Assembly: GCF_013912005.1 (NCBI RefSeq)
Contig: NZ_JACESB010000001.1
Span: 287,205-351,204, forward strand
Origin: Brevundimonas sp.
GTDB lineage: Bacteria; Pseudomonadota; Alphaproteobacteria; Caulobacterales; Caulobacteraceae
Length of the DNA: 64,000 bases
Direction of reading: 5' to 3'
The notes under the pieces are model-generated. The model was not told where the DNA came from, did not search any database, and worked only from the letters and a program-made list of their open reading frames with translations. Shown here in pieces: positions 1 to 8,405 of this stretch. Each line of letters begins with the position of its first letter. Within the stretch, counting starts at the first letter, position 1. Position numbers and translations under genes: made by a program.

Positions 1-1
1 C

Positions 2-214
2 GGCGCCCTCGTCGAGCACATCACCGGCGGCCACCTCGAGGGCTCGAAGTTCCAGCCGATGAACATCAACTACGGCCTTCTCCCCCCGCTCGAGGCCCCG
101 CGAGTCGACGAGGAGGGCCGCCGCATCCCGCCGAAGGACCGCGGCCGGGCGAAGAAGCGGCTGATGAGCGTGCGGGCGCTGGAGGCGCTGAAGGCCTGGC
201 GCGACGCCGCCTGA
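2..214 (+). CDS. trmFO: TrmFO, C-terminal fragment (cut by window edge)
   Basis: Last 70 codons of methylenetetrahydrofolate-tRNA-(uracil-5-)-methyltransferase, the FAD-dependent enzyme that makes 5-methyluridine at position 54 of tRNAs. The frame opens at base 2 and has no start in the window. The segment HITGGHLEG followed by FQPMNINYGLLPPL is the characteristic TrmFO C-terminal motif, where the family shows QPMNxNFGLFPP. A basic tail follows (RGRAKKR). The stop ends one base before the stop of the convergent cytochrome b561 gene, so the two genes abut with no intergenic terminator. Identification rests on the conserved tail only, but that motif is distinctive. Confidence 0.88.
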   Translation, partial: GALVEHITGGHLEGSKFQPMNINYGLLPPLEAPRVDEEGRRIPPKDRGRAKKRLMSVRALEALKAWRDAA

Positions 215-751
215 TCACCAGACGGTCATCCGACGCAGCGTCCCGTCGCGCATGATGTAGTGGTGCGCCAGGGCCGCGGCGGCGTGCAGTCCCACGAGCC
301 AGTAGCCGATCGTCGCCAATGTCTCGTGGATGGCCTCGGCGCGGTGGGCCAGTCCCTCGTTCGGCGGGACGAGCGGCGGCAGAGGCAGGCCGAACAGGCG
401 CACCGGATCGCCCTCGGCGCTGAGGATGACCCAGCCCAGCACGGGCATGGCGATCATGAAGGCGTACAACGCCAGATGCATCAGCGCCCCGGCGCGGTCG
501 CTGCGGCCGCCGCGCCGACGGACGGGACCGAACCGGCGGGCCGCCGCCCGGATCCAGACGAGGCCGAAGACGGTCAGGCCGAGACTGAAGTGCCACGCCT
601 TCAGCGCCTCGCGCATGTCGCTGCCGCGCGGATAACCCTCGCGCAGCAGGATCGTCGCGTATACGGCCACGAGCAGCAGCAGCATCAGCCAGTGCAGGGC
701 GATCGACAGCCGGCTGTAGGCCGCCGGCGCGCCGGGACGGAAGTGGGTCAT
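215..751 (-). CDS. Cytochrome b561 family protein
   Basis: A 178-residue inner-membrane di-heme b-type cytochrome that passes electrons between the quinone pool or periplasmic donors and acceptors. It opens with the family pattern YSRLSIALHWLMLLLLVAVY, whose HW histidine is a haem ligand. Three further hydrophobic segments follow, with histidines in AWHFSLG and near the C-terminus (VGLHAAAALAHHY), as expected for four membrane helices and two haems. Length is typical (about 175 to 190). It ends directly against trmFO, convergently. No partner gene sits beside it, so the physiological donor cannot be told. Confidence 0.9.
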   Translation of the reverse strand: MTHFRPGAPAAYSRLSIALHWLMLLLLVAVYATILLREGYPRGSDMREALKAWHFSLGLTVFGLVWIRAAARRFGPVRRRGGRSDRAGALMHLALYAFMIAMPVLGWVILSAEGDPVRLFGLPLPPLVPPNEGLAHRAEAIHETLATIGYWLVGLHAAAALAHHYIMRDGTLRRMTVW

Positions 752-824
752 GGACGGGCTCCGTCAGGGAACCCCGCCAGCCTGCTCCGCCGCGGCCGGC
801 GGAGCTTTGCGCGCGCGCAATCCC

Positions 825-1526
825 TCAGACGATCGTCCCGAACGCCCGGCCGATCACCGAGGTGACCGCCATGGCGAGGGCGCCCCAGGACACCACCCGG
901 ACCGCCGAGCGGACCGGCGGCGCCCCGCCCGCCTGCGCGCCCAGCACGCCGAGGCTGGCGAGCCCAAGGAGCGCCGCCGCGATGACCCAGGCGAGGATCG
1001 CCGTCTCCGGCGCGAACGCGGCCACCAGCAACGGCAGGGCCGCGCCGGCGGCGAAGGTCGCCGCCGAGGTCAGGGCCGCCTGGACCGGCCGGGCGGTGGA
1101 GATCTCGGAGATCCCCAGCTCGTCGCGCGCGTGCGCCCCCAGCGCGTCCTTCTCCATCAGCTGCAGCGCCACCTTGCGCGCCAGCTCCGGCTCCAGGCCG
1201 CGGGCGGCGTAGATCCCCGCCAGCTCCTCGACCTCGGCCTCGCGGTCGGTCGCCAGCTCGGCGGTCTCGCGGGCGAGGTCGGCCTTTTCGGTGTCGGACT
1301 GGGAGCTGACCGAGACGTATTCGCCGGCCGCCATCGACATCGCCCCCGCCGCCAGCCCGGCCACCCCGGCGATCAGCACCGCGCTGCGCGTCCCGTCGGC
1401 CGCCGCCACGCCCGCGACCAGACTCGCCGTCGACACCAGGCCGTCGTTGGCCCCCAGCACGGCGGCCCGCAGCCAGCCGATGCGGGCCACCCGGTGCCGC
1501 TCGGCGTGGGTCTTCATGCGGATCAT
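825..1526 (-). CDS. VIT1/CCC1 family iron/manganese transporter
   Basis: A 233-residue membrane protein of the vacuolar iron transporter family, which moves Fe2+ or Mn2+ out of the cytoplasm. The N-terminal helix carries the signature LRAAVLGANDGLVSTASL, followed by a second helix with MSMAAGEYVSVSSQSDTEKADL; the GEYVSV(S)SQ(S)D segment is a family hallmark. A charged central domain (about residues 80 to 140, ELARKVALQLMEKDALGAHARDELGI) is the usual cytoplasmic metal-binding region, and three hydrophobic helices close the protein. The ATG at 1526 is chosen because GGGAG lies about 8 bases upstream; an in-frame ATG at 1517 is the alternative. Confidence 0.9.
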   Translation of the reverse strand: MIRMKTHAERHRVARIGWLRAAVLGANDGLVSTASLVAGVAAADGTRSAVLIAGVAGLAAGAMSMAAGEYVSVSSQSDTEKADLARETAELATDREAEVEELAGIYAARGLEPELARKVALQLMEKDALGAHARDELGISEISTARPVQAALTSAATFAAGAALPLLVAAFAPETAILAWVIAAALLGLASLGVLGAQAGGAPPVRSAVRVVSWGALAMAVTSVIGRAFGTIV

Positions 1527-1602
1527 GGCGCGCGCTCCCGTGCGGCCTGATCGAAGCCCGGTTCCCCGACGCGCGCAAGCGCCGGAACGGCGCGGGCGGC
1601 GT

Positions 1603-1971
1603 TCAGCCGGCGGCGATCCAGTCGCTGATCAGGCGAACCAGGTCAGACCGGGCGCGGGCGATGTCATCGAGCGTGCGGAACTGGACGACCCCGCGGTCCG
1701 GGGACGGCCAGCGGGCCAGGCCGGCGGCGTCCCGGAAGGCGACCCCGGACGCTCTCGCCGCGCCGCGGTGCAACACCAGCCGCCAGCCGCCGTTCCGATC
1801 CAGCCCGAGCGTGACCCGATCCTGTCCCCCCACGGCGAAGCTGGGCGCGTTCCACTTGATGCTTTCCGCCCAGGTCGCCGGAACCGCCGTCACCGTCTCG
1901 CGCAGCCGCTCGATGCCCGCGCGCGCCTCCGGCTCCTGCCGCTCCAGCCAGTCCTGCACCTCGCCGGCCAT
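1603..1971 (-). CDS. DUF1801 domain protein
   Basis: A 122-residue soluble protein of the DUF1801 (YdhG-like) family, whose members have a fold related to frataxin-like iron chaperones but no settled biochemical role. It starts MAGEVQDWLERQEPEARAGIERLR, and the family core is WAESIKWNAPSFAV, matching the usual E.IKW..P.F. A longer upstream ORF exists, but the ATG at 1971 is preferred because it falls one base past the stop of the upstream synthase-like gene, which implies translational coupling. The C-terminal half (VVQFRTLDDIARARSDLVRLISDWI) is a helix typical of the family. Confidence 0.82.
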   Translation of the reverse strand: MAGEVQDWLERQEPEARAGIERLRETVTAVPATWAESIKWNAPSFAVGGQDRVTLGLDRNGGWRLVLHRGAARASGVAFRDAAGLARWPSPDRGVVQFRTLDDIARARSDLVRLISDWIAAG

Positions 1972-1972
1972 C

Positions 1973-2596
1973 TCAGACCCTTCCCCGCGCCACCGCCCAC
2001 ACCAGCCGCAGCCGCTTGAGCGGTTCCGGCGTATCCGGATTCCGCAGCGCCGCATGGGCCACGGCCGGGAAGCCCGCGGGCGGCAGGGCCTTCAGCGCCG
2101 CGTTGGCCGCCGGACGCAGGGCCGCCGCCTCGTCCGCCCGTCCGGTCAGGATCAGGCCCCGCACCCGCGCCGCATCCGCCACGGCGGTCTCGCGCCCCGG
2201 TCCGGCCAGCACCCGCACCGCCGCCTGGGCGGGACGGACGAACAGGTCCTCCAGATCGTGCGGCCGCCGGTGGGCGCGGTCGATCTGGGCCTCGATCAGG
2301 GCGTCGGCCCAGCCGCGCTCCAGCCCGCGCCGCTCCACCGCGCCGGCCAGCGCCTCCAGCACCGGATGGCCCCTGCGCGGCGCGCCGGCGAACACCCCGT
2401 CCATCTGCTCCGTCCACCAGGTCAGGCGCATCTCGGCCAGCAGCGGCTGGCTGACCCTGGCGGGGACGGCGGCCAGTTCCGCCTCGAAGGCGTAGAGGGC
2501 GATCAGGTCGGCGCGCGCCTGTTCGTCGGCGACGAAGCGGCTGGACAGCCAGCGGTCGGGGTCGGCGGCGCGAACCTGGGCGTCGAGATCGGACAT
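1973..2596 (-). CDS. Squalene/phytoene synthase-like protein (short form)
   Basis: A 207-residue member of the squalene/phytoene synthase superfamily in the short alphaproteobacterial form related to the complex I assembly factor NDUFAF6. Recognisable pieces are FVADEQARADLIALYAFEAEL near residue 20, the aspartate-poor region LTWWTEQMDGV, and LEDLFVRPAQAAVRVLAGPG. Full synthases are about 280 residues and carry two DxxxD Mg-diphosphate motifs. I see neither intact here, so prenyl condensation is doubtful and an assembly-factor role is more likely. It lies downstream of the PuuD-like gene and is followed after one base by the DUF1801 gene. Confidence 0.72.
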   Translation of the reverse strand: MSDLDAQVRAADPDRWLSSRFVADEQARADLIALYAFEAELAAVPARVSQPLLAEMRLTWWTEQMDGVFAGAPRRGHPVLEALAGAVERRGLERGWADALIEAQIDRAHRRPHDLEDLFVRPAQAAVRVLAGPGRETAVADAARVRGLILTGRADEAAALRPAANAALKALPPAGFPAVAHAALRNPDTPEPLKRLRLVWAVARGRV

Positions 2597-2613
2597 CGCA
2601 GCCCCATAACGCG

Positions 2614-2642
2614 AAAGGCCGGGGAGGTCGCCCTCCCCGGCC
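2614..2642 (-). terminator. Hairpin terminator after the PuuD-like gene
   Basis: An 11-bp perfect stem, GGCCGGGGAGG (2617-2627) paired with CCTCCCCGGCC (2632-2642), with a 4-base loop. On the minus strand it is followed by TTT, a short but usable intrinsic terminator. It sits between the stop of the PuuD-like gene at 2665 and the start of the next gene at 2596. Confidence 0.6.
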
Positions 2643-2664
2643 GCAGCGGTCTTCGGCCGTCCGG

Positions 2665-3288
2665 TCAGCCGAACAGGGTCTGGTACATGGCCATGGAGGT
2701 CAGCATCGGCAGCGACAGCAGCAGGTTGGTGCGGCTGCCCAGCATGGCCAGGCGGGCCGCCCGGGCCTTCTTCTCGTCGTCGGCCGGGACAATGCCCAGC
2801 ACCCGCTTCTGGTTCGGCCAGATGATCCCCCAAACGTTGAGGAACATGACGACGGCCAGCCAGACGCCGATGCCCATCAGGGCGAACTGCTGGTCGCCCT
2901 CGACCATGCCGCCGGCGAGGCCGAAGCTCAGCACCTCGAGGGCGTAGGCGTGGCCGCGCGTGAACATCACCGCCAGACCGGCCAGCACCGTCACCAGCGC
3001 CGCCCAGCGGAACCAGAACAGGGCTTCCGGGGCGATGTGCCGGCTCACCGCCGGCTTCAGCTCGGCCGGGATGGCCGGCATCACCCGGATCTGCACGAAG
3101 TTGAAGTAGTACAGCAGGCCGATCCACAGAATGCCGGCCACGACGTGGACCCAGCGCAGCACGGCCTGCCAGAAGCCGAGGTCGTAGCCCCCGGGCGCGA
3201 TGCGGCCGAAGGCGAAAATCATCACCGCCGCCATGACCAGGCTCAGCAGGATGGTGGTGCGGAAGTTTGCGAGCAGCTTGCCGAACAT
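2665..3288 (-). CDS. PuuD-like (urate oxidase N-terminal domain) membrane protein
   Basis: A 207-residue multi-helix inner-membrane protein. The segment LRWVHVVAGILWIGLLYYFNFVQ is the WxHxxAGixWIG motif of the Urate_ox_N/PuuD family, and a second conserved stretch is MFLNVWGIIWPNQKRVLGI. The protein ends after the membrane region, so it lacks the cytochrome c domain of full PuuD; alphaproteobacteria commonly have this short form, and urate oxidation should not be assumed. The ATG at 3288 is chosen over one at 3318 because GAGGGGCG lies just upstream of it. It is followed by a terminator hairpin. Confidence 0.62.
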   Translation of the reverse strand: MFGKLLANFRTTILLSLVMAAVMIFAFGRIAPGGYDLGFWQAVLRWVHVVAGILWIGLLYYFNFVQIRVMPAIPAELKPAVSRHIAPEALFWFRWAALVTVLAGLAVMFTRGHAYALEVLSFGLAGGMVEGDQQFALMGIGVWLAVVMFLNVWGIIWPNQKRVLGIVPADDEKKARAARLAMLGSRTNLLLSLPMLTSMAMYQTLFG

Positions 3289-3375
3289 CGGGAACGCCCC
3301 TCCCCGGGCGTGAATCAATGAAGCGCGACCTTACAGCCGCGCCTCACCGACGAACACCGAAAGTGTCAGCGCCCC

Positions 3376-4365
3376 TCAGGGGCGGGAGGCCATGCCCAGC
3401 TTGACCGGCTGCGCCTCGTCCGACGAGCCGCCGCGCTTGACGCCCCACAGCAGGATGATCGGCGCGCCGACGTAGATCGACGAATAGGTGCCGACGATGA
3501 TGCCGAACATCAGGGCGATGGAGAAGCCGAACAGCGCCTCGCCGCCGAGGAAGGCCAGCGCCGCCAGCACCATGACCGCGGTCAGGCCGGTGATGATGGT
3601 CCGGCTCAGCGTCTCGTTGATCGACAGGTCGATCACCTCGCGCAGCGGCATGGTCTTGTACTTGCGCAGGTTCTCGCGAAGGCGGTCGAACACCACCACG
3701 GTGTCGTTCATCGAATAGCCGATGACGGTCAGGATGGCGGCGACCATGTTGAGGCTGAACTCCAGCCGCATGACCACGATCAGGCCGAACACCAGGATCA
3801 CGTCGTGGAGCAGGCCGGCCACGGCGCCGAGCCCGAACTGCGGCTCGAAGCGGAACCAGATGTAGGCGAACATCAGAACCACAGCCAGGCCGAGGGCGAT
3901 CAGGCCGGAGCGGAACAGCTCGCCCGACACCTTGGAGCCGACCACCTCGACCCCGGAATAGGTCACCTCGCCGACGGCGCCGGAGATGGCCCCCTCCACG
4001 CGGCGCACCACCTGGGTCTGGTCCGCGCCTTCCGGGATCTGGAAGCGGACGACGGCGGTGGAGCCGTCGGCGACGTTGGTGTCGCGACGGGCGATGCCCT
4101 GCACCTGCACGTCGCCGAGGCCGAGGTCGCTGACCGAGCCGCGGATGTCATCCAGCGCCAGCACCTGCCCGGCCGGCTTGGCGACCTCCAGCGAGGCGCC
4201 GCCGCGGAAGTCGATGCCCATGTTCAGGCCGGGCCAGAAGCAGCCGATAATCGAGGCGATGCAGAGCACCGCCGAGAGCGCGCCGAACAGTTTCGCGAAG
4301 CGGACGAACTGGAAGTTCGTCTTCTGCGGCAGCAGTTTGATGAGGGGCCATCCACGCATCGCCAT
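3376..4365 (-). CDS. secF: Protein-export membrane protein SecF
   Basis: A 329-residue subunit of the SecDF complex, which uses the proton gradient to pull exported proteins through SecYEG on the periplasmic side. An N-terminal helix (FAKLFGALSAVLCIASIIGCF) is followed by GMDFRGGASLEV-type sequence (GIDFRGG, the family signature), a periplasmic domain, and a block of five helices containing VVFDRLRENLRKYK, the conserved SecF D-R-E motif. The start at 4365 shares one base with the secD stop (TGATG), so translation is coupled. A second ATG two codons later is possible. The upstream ORF extension overlaps secD and is not used. Confidence 0.96.
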   Translation of the reverse strand: MAMRGWPLIKLLPQKTNFQFVRFAKLFGALSAVLCIASIIGCFWPGLNMGIDFRGGASLEVAKPAGQVLALDDIRGSVSDLGLGDVQVQGIARRDTNVADGSTAVVRFQIPEGADQTQVVRRVEGAISGAVGEVTYSGVEVVGSKVSGELFRSGLIALGLAVVLMFAYIWFRFEPQFGLGAVAGLLHDVILVFGLIVVMRLEFSLNMVAAILTVIGYSMNDTVVVFDRLRENLRKYKTMPLREVIDLSINETLSRTIITGLTAVMVLAALAFLGGEALFGFSIALMFGIIVGTYSSIYVGAPIILLWGVKRGGSSDEAQPVKLGMASRP

Positions 4366-5951
4366 CACTCCGCGATCGGCAGTTTCTTGGGTTTGGCCAC
4401 CTTCAGCCACAGGGCCAGCCCGACCTGGGCGACCAGCACCGCCGACAGCATCGAGGTGAACACCCCGATGGTCAGGGTCCACGCGAAGCCGCGCACCGGA
4501 CCGGCGCCGAACACGAACATGATCAGCGCCGCCACCAGGGTGGTCAGGTTGGCGTCGACGATGGTGCCCATGGCCTTGTTGAAGCCGGCGTCCATCGAGG
4601 CGATCACGCTCCGCCCGGACCGGGCCTCGTCGCGCATGCGCTCGTAGATCAGCACGTTGGCGTCCACGGCCACGGCGAAGGTCAGCACCAGACCGGCGAT
4701 GCCGGGCAGGGTCAGGGCGGCGCCGATCATCGACATGGAGGCGATGATGAGCAGGCCGTTGAGCAGCAGGCCGATCACGGAGATGCCGCCGAACAGCAGG
4801 CCGTACGACCCCAGCATGAACAGCACGATGATCAGGAAGCCGACCGCCGTCGAGATCGCCCCGGCCTGCACCGCGTCGGCGCCCAGTTCGGCGGTGACGG
4901 TGCGGCGCTCCTGCACCTTCAGCGGCGCCGGCAGGGCCCCGCCGTTCAGCAGGTTCACCATCTCCGAGGCTTCCTGGATGGAGAAGCGGCCCTCGATGAT
5001 GCCCGAGCCGCCGGTGATGGCGCTGCGGATGGTCGGGGCCGAGATGACCTTGCCGTCGAGGATGATGGCGAAGGGCCGGCCGATGTTGGCGGCGGTGGCC
5101 TCGCCGAAGCGGCGGGCGCCTTGGCCGTCGAACCGGAAGCCGATGGCGGTCTGCTGGTTGGCGTCGGTGGTGACCTCGGCCTTGGTCAGGTTCTCGCCCG
5201 AGACGAGGATGCGCCGCTTGACGAGGTAGGGGGTTCCGACGTCGTCGAACAGCACCTCCGAGCCCGGCGGCACGGCCCCGGCCAGCGCCTCCTGCAGGGA
5301 GTTCTCGACGTCGACCATCTGGAAGGTCAGCTGCGCGGTCTGGCCGACCAGCCGCTCCAGCTCGGCCGGATCGCTCTGGCCCGGCGCCTGGACGACGATC
5401 CGCTCGGCGCCCTGACGGGTGATGGAGATCTCCTTGGTGCCGGTGCTGTCGAGGCGGCGACGAACCACCTCGATCGACTGGGTCACGGCGTCAGAGCCCA
5501 TCGAGGCCATCGCCCGTTCGGTGAATGCGTAGCGGATCCGGTCGCCCTGGCGCTGCACCGTGCGGTCCACGGTCCCGCTCGGCCCCACCGTGACCAGCGC
5601 CCGCATCGCCTCGATCGCCTGGTCGATCTGCCCCGGATTGGCCAGGGCGACCATGACGCCGTCCTCCTGCCGCACGATGCCGGTCACCGGCACGTTGGCC
5701 TCGGTGAGCACCGTGCGCGCGTCCTCGGCCAGGTTGGTCAGGCGCTTCTCGCGCATGGCCGGCACGTCGACCTCGAGCAGCAGGTAGGAGCCGCCCTGGA
5801 GGTCAAGGCCGAGGTTGACGCCGCTCGACGGCAGCCAGCCCGGCAGCGCCGCGCGCTGCGCCGGCGTCAGCACGTTGGGGAAGGCGAACAGCAGCCCGAA
5901 CAGGAGCGACAGGGCGAGAAGGACGACCTTCCAGCGCGACAGATGGATCAT
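4365..5951 (-). CDS. secD: Protein translocase subunit SecD
   Basis: A 528-residue partner of SecF. An N-terminal membrane anchor precedes GVNLGLDLQGGSYLLLEVD, the SecD signature (LGLDLxGG). The large periplasmic P1 region follows, with FRFDGQGARRFGEAT and GRPFAIILDGKVISAPTIRSAI. Six C-terminal helices include VAVDANVLIYERMRDEARSG, carrying the conserved D and E/R used in proton conduction. It stands between yajC (31 bases upstream) and secF (overlapping), the usual yajC-secD-secF order. Length is normal for an alphaproteobacterial SecD. Confidence 0.97.
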   Translation of the reverse strand: MIHLSRWKVVLLALSLLFGLLFAFPNVLTPAQRAALPGWLPSSGVNLGLDLQGGSYLLLEVDVPAMREKRLTNLAEDARTVLTEANVPVTGIVRQEDGVMVALANPGQIDQAIEAMRALVTVGPSGTVDRTVQRQGDRIRYAFTERAMASMGSDAVTQSIEVVRRRLDSTGTKEISITRQGAERIVVQAPGQSDPAELERLVGQTAQLTFQMVDVENSLQEALAGAVPPGSEVLFDDVGTPYLVKRRILVSGENLTKAEVTTDANQQTAIGFRFDGQGARRFGEATAANIGRPFAIILDGKVISAPTIRSAITGGSGIIEGRFSIQEASEMVNLLNGGALPAPLKVQERRTVTAELGADAVQAGAISTAVGFLIIVLFMLGSYGLLFGGISVIGLLLNGLLIIASMSMIGAALTLPGIAGLVLTFAVAVDANVLIYERMRDEARSGRSVIASMDAGFNKAMGTIVDANLTTLVAALIMFVFGAGPVRGFAWTLTIGVFTSMLSAVLVAQVGLALWLKVAKPKKLPIAE

Positions 5952-5982
5952 GCGGGCTGTTCCCGACCTTTCAGGCGGCTGT

Positions 5983-6297
5983 TCAGGCCTTGGCGTCGTT
6001 GGCGGCGATGGCGGTGCGGTTGCGCACCTCCGAGACCATCGACTTGACCACGCGCACGTTCACGCCCTGGGCGATCTCGACCATGGCCTCCTCGTTCTCG
6101 ACGCGGGTCACCTTGCCGATCATGCCGTTCGACATCACCACCGTGTCGCCGCGCTTGATCGCGTCGATCATCGCCCGGTGTTCCTTCATCCGCTTCTGCT
6201 GCGGACGGATCATCAGGAAGTAGAACAGGACGAAGATCGCCACGAAGGGCAGGAAGTTCAGGAAAAGGGCCATGGGCCCCCCGTCGGCAGCAGTCAT
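5983..6297 (-). CDS. yajC: Preprotein translocase subunit YajC
   Basis: A 104-residue single-pass inner-membrane protein that associates with SecDF. One strong helix (ALFLNFLPFVAIFVLFYFLMI) is followed immediately by RPQQKRMKEH, the family signature, and by the cytoplasmic domain with GDTVVMSNGMIGKVTRV. It has a slightly longer N-terminus (MTAADGGPM) than many homologues; an ATG eight codons downstream could also serve. It lies directly upstream of secD in the same direction, consistent with one transcript. Confidence 0.96.
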   Translation of the reverse strand: MTAADGGPMALFLNFLPFVAIFVLFYFLMIRPQQKRMKEHRAMIDAIKRGDTVVMSNGMIGKVTRVENEEAMVEIAQGVNVRVVKSMVSEVRNRTAIAANDAKA

Positions 6298-6417
6298 CGG
6301 TCGGTCCTTGATCGGGCCGGCGGACGCGCGGCGGCGCCCCCGGAAAATGAGGCGCGGAACCTAGGGCGCGCCGGGAGACTTTGCAACGCAAGCCGCCGGC
6401 GCGCGCCGACGCCTGCG

Positions 6418-7512
6418 CTATCGGGGCAACACGCCCAGCGGGTCGACGGCGTTCGGTTCGTCCCCGCGCATGCGCCAGGTCTCGAAGTGCATCGACGGCC
6501 GGCCGTCGCCCGCGGTGGTCCCTACGGTGCCGATCACCTGCCCCGCCTGCACGTCCTGGCCGTCCTGCACCGTCTCCGAGCCGAGGTGGCCGTACACGGT
6601 GCGCCAGCCGTCGCGGTGGACGATCAGCACGGTCAGACCCTGCCCCGCCAGGTCGTCGCCGACGTAACCCACCCGGCCGGCTGCGGCGGCCCGCACCTCC
6701 GCCCCGGCGGGCGCGGCGATATTGATTCCGTTGTTGCGCTCGCCCAGCCCCACCGGGCCGAAGCGTCGCACCACCTCGCCGCGCACCGGCCAGTCGAGGT
6801 TGACCGTGCTCGCCGTCGGCGGAGCGGTCGGTGCGGCGGTGGCGGCGGGTTCCCGCGACGGCGGCAGCGGTCGCGGGGCCGCAGTCGGCGGCGGCGGCGG
6901 AGGCGGCGGAGGCGGCGGCGGAGCGGCCTCCGGCGTGCTCATCCCGATCGGAGACGGGCCGGTGGCGTAGGGATCGCCGCCGATGTCCACCGCCCCCTGC
7001 GGCAGCACCAGCCGCTGCCCCGGCGCGATGTCGGCGCGCGGCCCGAGATTGTTGAGGTCGATCAGCACCTGCACCGGCGTCTGGAAGCGGCGGCCGATGC
7101 CGGAAATGGTGTCGCCGCGCTGGATCTCGTAGGTCGCGCCGGCGACGGCGGCGGGGCGGGCGGCCGACGGCGGCGGCGGGGCGGCGAATCCTTCGGAGGC
7201 GGGACCCGCAGCCGGAACCCGGCCGGAACCGGTCGAGACCGGCGCGTCCAGCGCTCCGCCCTCGATGTCGGCCACCGGCGCGGTGGACGGCGGCGGCGCC
7301 TCGCGGGCGGGATCGGTCGATCCCCGACCCCCCTCGCCTGAAGGCGCGGGCGTCGCCGGCGTCGTGGGATAGACGGGTGCCCGGCCCGCGGACGGGGGCG
7401 CGCCGGCGTAGATCGGATAGCGCGGCGAGTCCGGATAGCTCGAGCACGCCGCCAGCGTCATCAGCGCGCCCAGCGCCAGCGCCGCCCGTCGTCCCGCCGT
7501 CATCCAGTCCAT
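6418..7512 (-). CDS. NlpD-like LysM/LytM lipoprotein, degenerate metallopeptidase
   Basis: A 364-residue predicted outer-membrane lipoprotein. A signal peptide ends in the lipobox LAAC, with the lipidated Cys near residue 21. A long proline/alanine-rich linker contains one LysM domain (YEIQRGDTISGIGRRF ... IAPGQRLVLP), then a run of prolines, then a C-terminal M23/LytM domain. The zinc ligands look lost: the usual HxGxDIAAP reads NNGINIAAP, and the HLHFE box reads SMHFE, so it is probably an amidase activator like E. coli NlpD/EnvC rather than an enzyme. The order surE, (lipoprotein), pcm, this gene matches the classical surE-pcm-nlpD neighbourhood. The ATG at 7512 places the signal peptide correctly. 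Confidence 0.87.
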   Translation of the reverse strand: MDWMTAGRRAALALGALMTLAACSSYPDSPRYPIYAGAPPSAGRAPVYPTTPATPAPSGEGGRGSTDPAREAPPPSTAPVADIEGGALDAPVSTGSGRVPAAGPASEGFAAPPPPSAARPAAVAGATYEIQRGDTISGIGRRFQTPVQVLIDLNNLGPRADIAPGQRLVLPQGAVDIGGDPYATGPSPIGMSTPEAAPPPPPPPPPPPPTAAPRPLPPSREPAATAAPTAPPTASTVNLDWPVRGEVVRRFGPVGLGERNNGINIAAPAGAEVRAAAAGRVGYVGDDLAGQGLTVLIVHRDGWRTVYGHLGSETVQDGQDVQAGQVIGTVGTTAGDGRPSMHFETWRMRGDEPNAVDPLGVLPR

Positions 7513-7595
7513 TCGCCCGCTCCCGAATCCGCGTCCCGCCTGCCGGGCCACCCTCGCCCGTGAACCGCGCCAAAGTTGGGCGGGAAGGTTAATGA

Positions 7596-7760
7596 GAAGG
7601 GAACAGGGATTAGGGAATAGGAAATAGGGAGCAGGGAGAGAACAGACGCCAGGGCCAGGCGCCCTGCGCCGGCAACCACACCTGACCCGGCGCACCGACC
7701 AATCGCCGTTCACCAAACTCCTGTTCCCTAATCCCTAATCCCTACCCCCTACTCCCTGGC
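7596..7760. repeat. Inverted pair of G-rich TAGGGAW-type repeats
   Basis: Between the nlpD-like and pcm genes are two arms built from repeats of a telomere-like unit close to TAGGGAA/TAGGGAT. The first (7596-7640) is G-rich on the plus strand with GGG runs about 4 bases apart. The second (7719-7760) is the same type of sequence on the minus strand. Each arm has five G-runs and could form a G-quadruplex, on opposite strands. About 80 bases of ordinary sequence separate them. This is likely a dispersed intergenic repeat, but the window has only this one pair. Confidence 0.7.
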
Positions 7761-8405
7761 TCATCCCTCCTTCGCCGTCCCCTCCACCAGCGGCACGAAC
7801 CTGACCTCCGCGAGGCTCTCGCGGCGGAAACTCCCGTCTTCCTGGCCGACGTAGCGGTGCAGCATCTGCACCGAGGTGCGGCCCACCGGCACGACGAGGA
7901 CGCCGCCGGGCTTGAGCTGGTGCAGCAGTTCCGTCGGCTCGCCCGGCGCCGCGGCGGTCACCATGATGCGGTCGAACGGCGCCTGCTCGGGCCAGCCGAG
8001 CCCCCCGTCGCCGTGGCGGGTGATGACGTTGTCGATGCCCAGCTGACGCAGCCGCCCCTCGGCCTCGGTCAGCAGGCTGCGGTAGCGCTCGACCGAATAG
8101 ACGTAGCGCGCCAGCCGGCTCAGCACCGCCGCCTGGTAGCCGGAGCCGGTGCCGATCTCCAGCACCCGGTGCCGCGGCTGCACGTCCAGCGCCTGGGTCA
8201 TCAGGCCGACGATGTACGGCTGGCTGATGGTCTGGGCGCAGTCGATCGGCAGCGGCTTGTCGTCCCACGCCTGGTCGAGGAATTTCTCGTGCACGAACAC
8301 CGAGCGGTCGATCGACTCCATCGCCGCCAGCACGCGCGGGTCGGTCACCCCCTGCTGCCGCAGCCCGAGGATCAGCCGTCCGGCCCGATCGTCGTGCAGC
8401 TTCAT
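7761..8405 (-). CDS. pcm: Protein-L-isoaspartate O-methyltransferase
   Basis: A 214-residue SAM-dependent enzyme that methylates L-isoaspartyl residues so that damaged proteins can be repaired. Motif I for SAM binding is VLEIGTGSGYQAAVL near residue 80. The family-specific PCMT segment is IDCAQTISQPYIVGLMTQAL (the usual G.TISqPyivA.M), and post-motif sequences include GDGGLGWPEQAPFDRIMVTAAA and LKPGGVLVVPVG. The start overlaps the upstream lipoprotein gene's stop by four bases (ATGA), and the stop abuts the G-rich repeat. Length is typical. Confidence 0.96.
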   Translation of the reverse strand: MKLHDDRAGRLILGLRQQGVTDPRVLAAMESIDRSVFVHEKFLDQAWDDKPLPIDCAQTISQPYIVGLMTQALDVQPRHRVLEIGTGSGYQAAVLSRLARYVYSVERYRSLLTEAEGRLRQLGIDNVITRHGDGGLGWPEQAPFDRIMVTAAAPGEPTELLHQLKPGGVLVVPVGRTSVQMLHRYVGQEDGSFRRESLAEVRFVPLVEGTAKEG

